A stretch of 6,133 nt of DNA. Source: an uncultured Ignavibacteria bacterium (GTDB taxonomy: Bacteria > Bacteroidota > Ignavibacteria > Tepidaquicellales > Tepidaquicellaceae). The stretch's first letter is position 1, and each line of letters begins with the position of its first letter. The stretch spans positions 1 through 6,133 of the forward strand of contig CALEVL010000004.1 of assembly GCA_937924675.1 (NCBI GenBank), written 5' to 3'. Under the pieces are notes generated by a model. That model saw only the letters and a list, made by a program, of their open reading frames with translations, was not told the DNA's origin and searched no databases. Of this stretch, positions 1-5,499 are shown piece after piece. Made by a program: the position numbers and the translations under genes.

Positions 1-1661
1 TACATTTCCTGCAAATACTTTCTCACAAATCTTATTGCTAATGAGCCTTCGCCTACAGCGGTTGAAATTCCTGCCAGCGCACCTGCTCTTACATCACCCG
101 AAGCAAATATTCCGGGTACACTCGTCTCATTCATGTATGGTTCCCTTTCAAGTTTCCAGAATGTGTGGAAAGATTTTTCCTTCATCAGATCGCCTCCGGT
201 GAGTATGAATCCTCTTTCATTCTTCAACACAATTTCGTTCAACCACTCGGTGCCGGGCTTTGTGCCAATGTATATGAACAATGCTTTCGCAGGTACAGTG
301 TTGACTTCACCGGTTGTTGAATTCTTAAGTGAGATTTCCTCTAAAACATTACTGCCCGAACAGGCAACTACTTCTGTCTTTGTAATTATTTTTATGTTTG
401 GCGTATTGCTGATGTTCTCTACAAGATAATTTGCGGCAGTTTGCGCAAGTCTTTCACCTCTTATAACTATGTTCACTTCTTTGGCAAACTTGCTCAGATA
501 CATTGCTGCCTGACATGCGGAATTTCCACCGCCGGCAATGTAAACTACTTCATCACGGCAGGCATGAGCCTCCACGGCTGCCGAGCCGTAATAAACTCCT
601 GCCCCAGTAAATTGTTCTAATCCGGGTATATCAAGTTTTGCATAGGCAGCGCCTGTGGAAATTACGATTGCCTTGCTGTGAATCTCAGTGCCATCCGTCA
701 TCTCGGTTATTTTGTAGCCATCCTTTATTTTAACATTCTTCACCTGCTGCGGAGTGAGAACTTCTGTACCGAAACGAAGTGTTTGTGTAACAGCCCTTCT
801 TGTCAGCTCTCCTCCCGAGAGGCCTGTCGGAAATCCGAGATAATTTTCGATGCGTGCGCTGTTGCTCGCCTGTCCGCCGGGGTTGCTTTTTTCAATTAGA
901 ATAGTCTTGAGTCCTTCACAAGATCCATACACCGAAGCTGCAAGTCCTGCAGGACCCGCACCAATTATCAGCACATCATACATTTCTTTTGTCGCCTTTT
1001 GCTGAAGTCCAACACTGGCGGCAATGTCACTCAAAGAAGGATCCTTCATGAAGGTTCCGTCTTTCAACACAACTACCGGCAGATCAGACTTTGACAAATT
1101 TGTACTTGCCAGATATTTGTCGGCTTCTTCATTTGACTCAGCATCCATCCATATGTACGGAACCAGATTGCCTGATAGAAACTCCTTCAGTGCATGCGAT
1201 TTTGGCGACCATTGAAAACCTAATATGCGGATGGCTTCATGATCGGGCTTATGAAATGCATGCCAGTCATCAAGCAGATCATTCACAACAGGAAAAAGTT
1301 TTTCTTCCGGAGGATGCCATGGTTTCAGCAAGTAGTAATCGAGTTTAATATTGTTGATTGCTTTGATTGCGGCTTCAATATCGGAGTAAGCTGTTAAAAG
1401 AATTTTTTTTGCATCACCGAAAATTTCATTTGCCTTTTCAAGGAAGCTGATACCTTCCATTTCAGGCATCCGCTGGTCTGAAATAAACAGTGCTACTGCT
1501 TCATTCTTCAGCTTCAGCTCTTTGATCAGCTCAAGCGCTTCAATTGCAGATTCAGTTGCAGCTACTTTGTAATCTTCCCGGTATTGATTCCGGATATCAC
1601 GCTGTATAGCTCTAAGCACCTGTAGGTCATCATCTACAATAACGATGTATGGAAGTTTCAT
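1..1661 (-). CDS. Fused response regulator / thioredoxin-like / FAD-dependent oxidoreductase (C-terminus cut by window edge)
   Basis: An open frame of 553 codons runs from the ATG at 1659-1661 off the left edge, where two bases (TA) of the next codon remain. Residues 1-125 are a receiver domain: acidic pocket D10-D12, phospho-acceptor D62 in SDQRMPEMEG, T90 in LLTAYSD and K113 in LLKPW. Residues about 143-218 look like a glutaredoxin/thioredoxin fold, with a likely cis-proline at P195, but the active site reads WSPKS instead of CPxC. Residues 225-553 resemble thioredoxin reductase: FAD site GAGPAGL (234-240), NAD(P)H site GGGNSA (377-382), and C-terminal FAD motif with GIFASGDVR (517-525). 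The redox CxxC is absent, with SAAV at 360-363. The family is known from genomes as a fused response regulator/thioredoxin-reductase-like protein. The likely role is phosphorylation-controlled flavin redox chemistry in the cytoplasm, partnered with the kinase 13 bases upstream. No Shine-Dalgarno is visible. The conserved C-terminal motifs suggest only a few residues are missing. Confidence 0.93.
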   Translation of the reverse strand, partial: MKLPYIVIVDDDLQVLRAIQRDIRNQYREDYKVAATESAIEALELIKELKLKNEAVALFISDQRMPEMEGISFLEKANEIFGDAKKILLTAYSDIEAAIKAINNIKLDYYLLKPWHPPEEKLFPVVNDLLDDWHAFHKPDHEAIRILGFQWSPKSHALKEFLSGNLVPYIWMDAESNEEADKYLASTNLSKSDLPVVVLKDGTFMKDPSLSDIAASVGLQQKATKEMYDVLIIGAGPAGLAASVYGSCEGLKTILIEKSNPGGQASNSARIENYLGFPTGLSGGELTRRAVTQTLRFGTEVLTPQQVKNVKIKDGYKITEMTDGTEIHSKAIVISTGAAYAKLDIPGLEQFTGAGVYYGSAAVEAHACRDEVVYIAGGGNSACQAAMYLSKFAKEVNIVIRGERLAQTAANYLVENISNTPNIKIITKTEVVACSGSNVLEEISLKNSTTGEVNTVPAKALFIYIGTKPGTEWLNEIVLKNERGFILTGGDLMKEKSFHTFWKLEREPYMNETSVPGIFASGDVRAGALAGISTAVGEGSLAIRFVRKYLQEM

Positions 1662-1674
1662 TTTGGGTCTGCTG

Positions 1675-3105
1675 TTATGGTTTTTGATTGTTTGATTCCT
1701 GACTCACTGAAACCGGTATGCAAACAGTGAACTCGGTTCTACCCGGATCTGACAACACTCTTATTTCTCCATTGTGATGTTTGATTATCCGGTTTACAAT
1801 ATCCAGACCAATGCCTGTTCCTTCGCCCACTTTCTTTGTAGTAAAAAACGGATCAAAAATTCGTGAAACAATTTCTTGAGGAATGCCCTCACCGTTATCA
1901 ATTATGAAAACATACACATTCTTACTGTCAAAGCCGGTTCCAATTGTAAGTTTCCCGTTCTGCGGTAGAGCATAGACGGCATTGTCAATCAGGTTTGTCC
2001 ATACCTGATTGAGCTCACCTACATATGCAGAAACAGTCGGCAAATTATTGAAGTACCTCTTCGTCACTTCTATGTTCTTCGCCCGAATCTTGAATCCAAG
2101 TAATGTGAGTGTGTTATCAATATCTTGATGTATGTCGGTTGGCTGTAAGTCGTTGCTCCTGTCCATCTGCACATGACTCTTTATGGCACCCACAAGATCT
2201 GAGATTCTCCCTGATGCTTCAGCAAGATCCCTGATGACTCTTTGCGAGCTTATCAGATTTTCAAGCCATGGAACTAAATTCAACATCACATCTTTACCGA
2301 CATTGTTCAGAATATTTTCAAACTCGGTAGTTGAAAATCCAAATTCTGAAAATGTCTCAGCTGCCTGCCTGTTAACGACTCCATGATTCTCCAGCCACTC
2401 TTGCATTTCATCTTCATTTTGCAGTCGCTTGCTTGCTGTTAATTTGATTTTCTGAGCGGGCTCCTTTTCCTTCTCCAAAACCATTGCCTGGATACTTTGT
2501 ATGTGCTCTGAATTTATGCTGCTTCGGAGAAGTCTTTCTGTGAGTTCATAATTGCAGTTCAGTCTTTTGTGGAGTTCGTGTGAGATATTACTGATAGCTG
2601 CCGCAGGATTGTTTAGTTCGTGAGCTATGCCCGCTGCAAGATTTCCTAGGGCGCTGACTTTTTCATGTTGCAGCTTCGTTGTTGCAAATGATTTTGCCCG
2701 CTCGGTCATGTAACCTATTAGCTTCTCAATGAGGTTAGGATTGAGGTGCTCAAGTTCTGCAAAATAGTCCTTGTGCAACCGAAGAAGTTTGGTGTTCCCA
2801 ATTGCATAGGCATATCCCGGGATGGTCTTCATTCTGGAGTAAGGCATCAAACCGCCCACTCCACCTGTTACATCGTTATTCTCAAATGTGAAAAAGTAAA
2901 CCTGGCGGCCGCCAAGGTTCATGTAAAAGGAAGCCTTTCCTTCGAGTAGTATCCACATCTCGTCTGCCGGATCACCAAACTTTGAAATGAGTCCGCCGTC
3001 TTCAAGCTCTCTGTATTCTGATCGCTCTAATATCCACTGCAGATGTTCGTCAGGCAGCTCATTAAAAGCAACGACTGTTTTCAGATCATCAATTGTTACC
3101 TGCAT
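1675..3105 (-). CDS. Cytoplasmic sensor histidine kinase with cyclic-nucleotide-binding-like domain
   Basis: The 476-residue protein has no membrane segment or signal peptide. Residues about 12-125 form a Crp-type cyclic-nucleotide-binding-like beta-barrel (for example the FGDPADEMWILLEG stretch at 43-56). The phosphate-binding cassette is atypical (GGVGGLMPYSRM, 81-92), so cAMP binding should not be assumed. The phospho-acceptor is H162 in AGIAHELNNP. A long, mostly helical insert (about 180-290, with WLENHG at 237-242) separates it from the second dimerisation helix (about 290-315). The ATPase domain is complete: N box with N371 and N375 (NLIDNA), G1 DNGEGIP (403-409), F box FDPFFTTK (417-424) and G2 GEGTGIGL (427-434). 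It should autophosphorylate on H162 and pass phosphate to D62 of the oxidoreductase encoded 13 bases downstream. The start is the ATG at 3103-3105, preceded by a weak GAAGA and by 112 non-coding bases that may hold the operon promoter. Kinase assignment is firm; the signal sensed is unknown. Confidence 0.95.
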   Translation of the reverse strand: MQVTIDDLKTVVAFNELPDEHLQWILERSEYRELEDGGLISKFGDPADEMWILLEGKASFYMNLGGRQVYFFTFENNDVTGGVGGLMPYSRMKTIPGYAYAIGNTKLLRLHKDYFAELEHLNPNLIEKLIGYMTERAKSFATTKLQHEKVSALGNLAAGIAHELNNPAAAISNISHELHKRLNCNYELTERLLRSSINSEHIQSIQAMVLEKEKEPAQKIKLTASKRLQNEDEMQEWLENHGVVNRQAAETFSEFGFSTTEFENILNNVGKDVMLNLVPWLENLISSQRVIRDLAEASGRISDLVGAIKSHVQMDRSNDLQPTDIHQDIDNTLTLLGFKIRAKNIEVTKRYFNNLPTVSAYVGELNQVWTNLIDNAVYALPQNGKLTIGTGFDSKNVYVFIIDNGEGIPQEIVSRIFDPFFTTKKVGEGTGIGLDIVNRIIKHHNGEIRVLSDPGRTEFTVCIPVSVSQESNNQKP

Positions 3106-3217
3106 TCTTCGATTAATTTGTTTTCATGGTATTAAACAGGAAATCAAAAATCAATAATTAAAATAGAACCTGATTGGGGAAACGAAAATTATTCTCCTCT
3201 TTTCCAAGTCCTAGAGT
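3106..3217. other. Intergenic region upstream of the kinase operon
   Basis: These 112 AT-rich bases separate the methyltransferase stop from the kinase start and are the natural place for the operon promoter. On the minus strand a GATTTTTG stretch about 40 bases before the kinase ATG matches the Bacteroidota -7 consensus TAnnTTTG at seven of eight positions. No TTTG-type -33 box lies at the right distance, so no promoter is called. No stable hairpin followed by a T-run is visible that would terminate the methyltransferase transcript. Confidence 0.4.
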
Positions 3218-3979
3218 TCACATGATCAGTTTCTTACACCTAAACAATACAACATCATCTTGTTCTGTCGCAGTCTCTTTCGTGTATGGTGTCAAAGCTT
3301 CAATGTCAGAAAAGCCGGTGTATCTTAGTAAGTCAGAAAACTCATTTGTCTTGTAAAGCCTTAACTTAATACACTCGGTTTCTTCGTGAGTCACCTTTTC
3401 GTTTTCCAGATTTTGGTAATCACATTTAATGAATTGCAATCTGCTCATCTCATCAAAACATGTTGTAGCTGTAAGCAATATTTTCGAAGAGTCATTTCTT
3501 ATCACTTCTCTTTTTTCACTTATTTCACCGAGTTGGATTTGATATGAAGTCATTAACTCCAACATCAACTTCCCGCCGGGCATAAGGCAATCGTAGATTC
3601 TTTTGAGAGATTCTGTAATATCCTCATGTCCAGTTATTAATCCAAACGAACCGGATGGAATGAATATCAAGCCATAGTCTCTTGGGAGGGTAAGCTCCTG
3701 AATCTTCTGATAGTATAGATTTGGTTTAAGACCCTTTGCCAAGCATCTCTTCCTGCAACTATTCAGCATCTCATGTGAGGCATCCGTTCCGTCGATGTCA
3801 AATCCATGTTCAAGAACGGGAATAAGGAATCTCCCTGAACCGCACATGGGTTCAAGTATCGGCTGAGCCGAGTTTCTGATTTCGTCTAAATAATATTCGA
3901 GAGCTGCACGCGGAGCTTCAGGTTTGTCAAGATCATAAAACTCCGTACAAAGTGATTTGTATGTGTCAATCAGATCCAT
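3218..3979 (-). CDS. Class I SAM-dependent methyltransferase, substrate unknown
   Basis: The 253-residue protein has the Rossmann-like methyltransferase core. Motif I is ILEPMCGSGRFLIPVLEHG (41-59), the variant E-P-M-C-G-S-G-R of the usual ExGxGxG SAM loop. Next is an acidic loop DIDGTDAS (61-68), where D66 is a plausible ribose-binding residue. Motif II is around YGLIFIPSGSFGLI (102-115). The post-motif III strand is LMPGGKLMLEL (132-142). The C-terminal part (about 165-250) would form the remaining beta strands, and nothing in it identifies a substrate. The start is the ATG at 3977-3979, with no Shine-Dalgarno. The gene lies 71 bases downstream of the VOC gene stop and may share its transcript. 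Family assignment is strong; small-molecule rather than nucleic-acid methylation is only a guess from size and neighbours. Confidence 0.93.
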   Translation of the reverse strand: MDLIDTYKSLCTEFYDLDKPEAPRAALEYYLDEIRNSAQPILEPMCGSGRFLIPVLEHGFDIDGTDASHEMLNSCRKRCLAKGLKPNLYYQKIQELTLPRDYGLIFIPSGSFGLITGHEDITESLKRIYDCLMPGGKLMLELMTSYQIQLGEISEKREVIRNDSSKILLTATTCFDEMSRLQFIKCDYQNLENEKVTHEETECIKLRLYKTNEFSDLLRYTGFSDIEALTPYTKETATEQDDVVLFRCKKLIM

Positions 3980-4050
3980 TGATTTTGCACTTTGTGTATG
4001 TTTATTGAATGCACATGATATTTAGTCACACTAACCTATAATGACTGAAT

Positions 4051-4422
4051 CTACACATGCTGGTCAAGCAGAATTACATTTCCATCAGGATCGGACAGAA
4101 CAATATTTGCCGGACCGGAAGTTGACTCATCGGCTTCATTGTCCAGTTTAACGCCTTTGCTTTTAAGCTGTCGCTGAATTTCTCTTACATCTTCAAACCC
4201 CTCGATCTTATTTGCATTCTCATCCCAACCCGGATTAAAGGTCAGGATGTTGTTCTCAAACATTCCCTGGAAAAGACCTATCAGAGAATTACCGTTTTTC
4301 ATAATAAGGTAATTCTGCTCCATGCTTCCGGCAAAAGCCGTGAATCCGAGATTCTCATAAAATTGTTTCGATGTCATTAAGTCTTTGACGCTTAGACTAA
4401 CTGAAAATGCTCCGAGTTTCAT
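4051..4422 (-). CDS. VOC family protein (glyoxalase/bleomycin-resistance fold), possibly non-metal
   Basis: The 123-residue protein has the usual length for a single VOC chain of two beta-alpha-beta-beta-beta modules. The first module starts at FSVSLSVKDLMTSKQFYENL (6-25) and includes GLFQGMF (49-55). The second ends in the characteristic DPDGNVILLDQHV (111-123). The position on the first strand that is usually the metal-binding histidine is a serine (S8), and no histidine sits in the middle of the protein, so a classical glyoxalase-type metal site looks incomplete. Such proteins may bind ligands, open rings or sequester toxic compounds. The start is the ATG at 4420-4422, supported by an AGGGAG Shine-Dalgarno, the clearest in the window. 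It lies immediately downstream of the repeat element, so its transcript either starts inside or at the edge of that element or reads through it. Confidence 0.92.
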   Translation of the reverse strand: MKLGAFSVSLSVKDLMTSKQFYENLGFTAFAGSMEQNYLIMKNGNSLIGLFQGMFENNILTFNPGWDENANKIEGFEDVREIQRQLKSKGVKLDNEADESTSGPANIVLSDPDGNVILLDQHV

Positions 4423-4426
4423 ATTT

Positions 4427-4432
4427 CTCCCT
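4427..4432 (-). promoter_or_regulatory. Shine-Dalgarno sequence of the first VOC gene
   Basis: On the minus strand AGGGAG lies four bases before the ATG at 4420-4422, within AAGAAGGGAG. It fixes the start codon. The other five genes in the window have no comparable site. Confidence 0.6.
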
Positions 4433-4462
4433 TCTTAGATTGGTTGACTAAAAATAGTTATT

Positions 4463-4490
4463 CAGAATTTGAATTGTTAGTAGTCCGTTC
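4463..4490 (+). repeat. Left copy of 28-base direct repeat
   Basis: The segment from CAGAATTTGAATTG to TAGTCCGTTC matches 4856-4883 at 26 of 28 positions in the same orientation. The two differences are T/C at the sixth base and T/A at the sixteenth. It lies about 40 bases upstream of the first VOC gene. Confidence 0.85.
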
Positions 4491-4496
4491 CTCTCG

Positions 4497-4521
4497 TTCC
4501 CAATTTCCCAGACTGTCCGAA
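4497..4521 (+). repeat. Outer inverted repeat, left copy
   Basis: TTCCCAAT and TGTCCGAA frame nine central bases. The reverse complement of 4823-4848 has the same two 8-base blocks in the same order around ten central bases. This marks the outer edge of the left arm. Confidence 0.75.
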
Positions 4522-4538
4522 GACTCAGATTCCCGGCT

Positions 4539-4563
4539 CGCTCCCAAACTCCATTTGGGAGCG
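4539..4563 (+). repeat. Hairpin 1 of the element (10-bp perfect stem)
   Basis: The stem CGCTCCCAAA pairs perfectly with TTTGGGAGCG around the five-base loop CTCCA. It is the strongest hairpin in the window. It has no T-run directly after it on either strand, so it is not a standard intrinsic terminator. Its counterpart in the right arm is the hairpin at 4785-4810. Confidence 0.85.
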
Positions 4564-4572
4564 CTCTTGCAC

Positions 4573-4589
4573 ATGAAACTCCGTTTCAT
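4573..4589 (+). repeat. Hairpin 2 of the element (7-bp stem)
   Basis: ATGAAAC pairs with GTTTCAT around a three-base TCC loop, so the centre again reads CTCCG. It is the inner hairpin of the left arm, and its counterpart is at 4761-4773. Confidence 0.7.
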
Positions 4590-4675
4590 AACCTTTTTGT
4601 GCGGTCTGAGGTCTTCACTCCTGACGCAAATCCTTTGAAAAAATGATTTGTCTAATAGCTTCTGTATTGGAGATG

Positions 4676-4718
4676 CAGTTCTGCCACTTCACATTCTCTT
4701 GGTGAAAAAGGAGAACTG
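4676..4718 (+). repeat. Inverted repeat in the element's central spacer
   Basis: CAGTTCT (4676-4682) and AGAACTG (4712-4718) can pair. Nested inside them are TTCAC (4688-4692) and GTGAA (4702-4706). The stem is interrupted and weaker than the arm hairpins. It may be part of the element or coincidental. Confidence 0.4.
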
Positions 4719-4760
4719 GAAATTGAAGATCTGAAATAGAACTTATTGCATATAAGAATC

Positions 4761-4773
4761 GAAGCAGAGCTTC
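4761..4773 (-). repeat. Hairpin 3 of the element (5-bp stem)
   Basis: GAAGC pairs with GCTTC around AGA. Read on the minus strand the centre is CTCTG, parallel to hairpin 2 in the inverted left arm. Confidence 0.6.
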
Positions 4774-4784
4774 TTTAACAAGTG

Positions 4785-4810
4785 CGTACCCAAACAGGAG
4801 TTTGGGCACG
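4785..4810 (-). repeat. Hairpin 4 of the element (stem with one mismatch)
   Basis: CCCAAAC (4789-4795) pairs with GTTTGGG (4800-4806) around AGGA. After one mismatch (4788/4807) three more pairs follow (CGT with ACG). On the minus strand the centre reads CCCAAACTCC, identical to the left half of hairpin 1. Confidence 0.8.
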
Positions 4811-4822
4811 AGCATAAACATT

Positions 4823-4848
4823 TTCGGACAGCCCTCGGAGATTGGGAA
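4823..4848 (-). repeat. Outer inverted repeat, right copy
   Basis: TTCGGACA (4823-4830) and ATTGGGAA (4841-4848) are the reverse complements of the two blocks at 4514-4521 and 4497-4504. They mark the outer edge of the right arm. Confidence 0.75.
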
Positions 4849-4855
4849 AGAGTTT

Positions 4856-4883
4856 CAGAACTTGAATTGTAAGTAGTCCGTTC
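4856..4883 (+). repeat. Right copy of 28-base direct repeat, touching the GNAT stop codon
   Basis: This copy matches 4463-4490 at 26 of 28 bases. Its last two bases are part of the TGA stop (4882-4884) of the acetyltransferase gene, so the repeat begins at the 3' end of that gene. It may be a long target-site-like duplication, or a piece of the gene's 3' flank copied along with the element. Confidence 0.85.
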
Positions 4884-5427
4884 ATGATCGCCAAATCTTT
4901 CGTGCCCACACTTCACGTGTTATCACCATCAGAATCAAAGACGAATATCCATCGCCTTGGTAAAAGCAATTTTCAAGAACACCGTATTGATAAAATCCAT
5001 TCTTCTTGTAAAGATTTATTGCATTATCATTTGTGTGAACTACTCCTAAAGTAATTTGCTTCAAGTCGGCATCTGAAAAAGCTCTCTCCATTGTCAAATG
5101 TAAGAGTCTTGTTGCAATTCCTTTTCTGTCATAACCCGGTCTTATGTACATGTGACTAATCTCTCCATTGTGCTTTGTCTTCTTTCTATTCTCCTGCATA
5201 TATCCGCAGATCCCAACCAACGTTTCATTATCAAAAGCGCCAAACAGAAAATCAGCACAATCTTCATTTAAAATTGCTTTGTCAAACTTCAATGATGCAG
5301 AATTAATCTCATCTTCATAAAGAGTCCCGAAATTGTCCGGGTAGTTTTGCAGACATTCGAGTCGAATCTGCCTGTAACTGCCGGCATCACCGGATTTCAA
5401 AATTCTGTATTTTATGTCTGCGCTCAT
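4882..5427 (-). CDS. GNAT family N-acetyltransferase
   Basis: The 181-residue protein has a GNAT fold. The first strand and helix are YRILKSGDAGSYRQIRLECL (7-26). The central strands include FLFGAFDNETLVGICGYM (60-77). Motif A, the acetyl-CoA pyrophosphate loop, is ISHMYIRPGYDRKGIATRLL (90-109). Motif B is NDNAINLYKKNGFYQYGVL (133-151). In motif A the usual Q/R-x-x-G-x-G/A reads D-R-K-G-I-A (100-105), with the first basic or polar residue replaced by aspartate. It transfers acetyl from acetyl-CoA to an amine; the acceptor (protein N-terminus, antibiotic or metabolite) is not identifiable. The ATG at 5425-5427 directly follows a TAA and has no Shine-Dalgarno. The gene lies 72 bases downstream of the second VOC gene. 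Its last bases coincide with the direct repeat of the adjacent element. Confidence 0.93.
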   Translation of the reverse strand: MSADIKYRILKSGDAGSYRQIRLECLQNYPDNFGTLYEDEINSASLKFDKAILNEDCADFLFGAFDNETLVGICGYMQENRKKTKHNGEISHMYIRPGYDRKGIATRLLHLTMERAFSDADLKQITLGVVHTNDNAINLYKKNGFYQYGVLENCFYQGDGYSSLILMVITREVWARKIWRS

Positions 5428-5499
5428 TTAGTTGTGCATAAGTAATTGATTGAACATTGAATCAGCACCTCGAAGTGTGGAAATGATCTGTGCTTCAAA
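5428..5499. other. Intergenic gap between second VOC gene and GNAT gene
   Basis: These 72 bases carry no gene. A short inverted repeat, AGCAC (5464-5468) with GTGCT (5490-5494), could form a weak stem just after the VOC stop. It has no T-run, so it is not called a terminator. Confidence 0.3.

Larger units (their letters stand above)
4463..4883. mobile_element. MITE/BIME-like non-coding element with inverted arms and flanking direct repeats
   Basis: About 420 bases between the VOC and GNAT genes show a nested symmetry. Outermost is a 28-base direct repeat. Inside it, the left arm (4497-4589) and the right arm (4761-4848) are diverged inverted copies: both, read inward, give TTCCCAAT, then TGTCCGAA, then GCTCG, then a CCCAAACTCC hairpin, then a GAA(A/G)CTC hairpin. 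The spacer at 4590-4760 is unique in the window. No transposase or credible protein is encoded, so movement, if any, would need an enzyme supplied from elsewhere. The organisation recalls BIMEs (paired inverted REP sequences) or MITEs; which of these it is cannot be decided here. Transcribed, it would fold into a long branched hairpin. Confidence 0.7.

Noticed and set aside
468..987. Annotation of the oxidoreductase as a true thioredoxin reductase (trxB)
   Set aside because: The CxxC next to the NAD(P)H motif is absent and the protein carries receiver and thioredoxin-like domains, so only a thioredoxin-reductase-like label is justified.
133..1348. Several plus-strand open frames opposite the oxidoreductase gene
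   Set aside because: They are antisense to a long frame with clear receiver and dinucleotide-binding motifs, and none shows a domain of its own.
4539..4563. Hairpin 1 as an intrinsic terminator
   Set aside because: The stem is strong but is not followed by a T-run on either strand. It fits better as a module of the repeat element.
4444..4638. 64-codon plus-strand open frame across the left arm
   Set aside because: It is composed of the left direct repeat and hairpins, shows no domain and has no start signal.
4615..4821. 68-codon minus-strand open frame across the repeat element
   Set aside because: Its N-terminal part (VPKLLFGYALVKEALLRF) is simply the translation of hairpins 3 and 4. Peptides of this look are commonly mis-annotated from such palindromic repeats. 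The rest has no recognisable domain.
5428..5457. Nine-codon minus-strand frame ending directly before the GNAT ATG
   Set aside because: It has no ribosome site and no attenuator structure, and is most likely chance. A translational-coupling leader is conceivable but unsupported.
3980..5499. Integron gene-cassette array (small VOC, GNAT and methyltransferase genes in one orientation)
   Set aside because: The cargo fits, but the intergenic gaps lack paired RYYYAAC and GTTRRRY core sites, and the repeat element does not have attC architecture.
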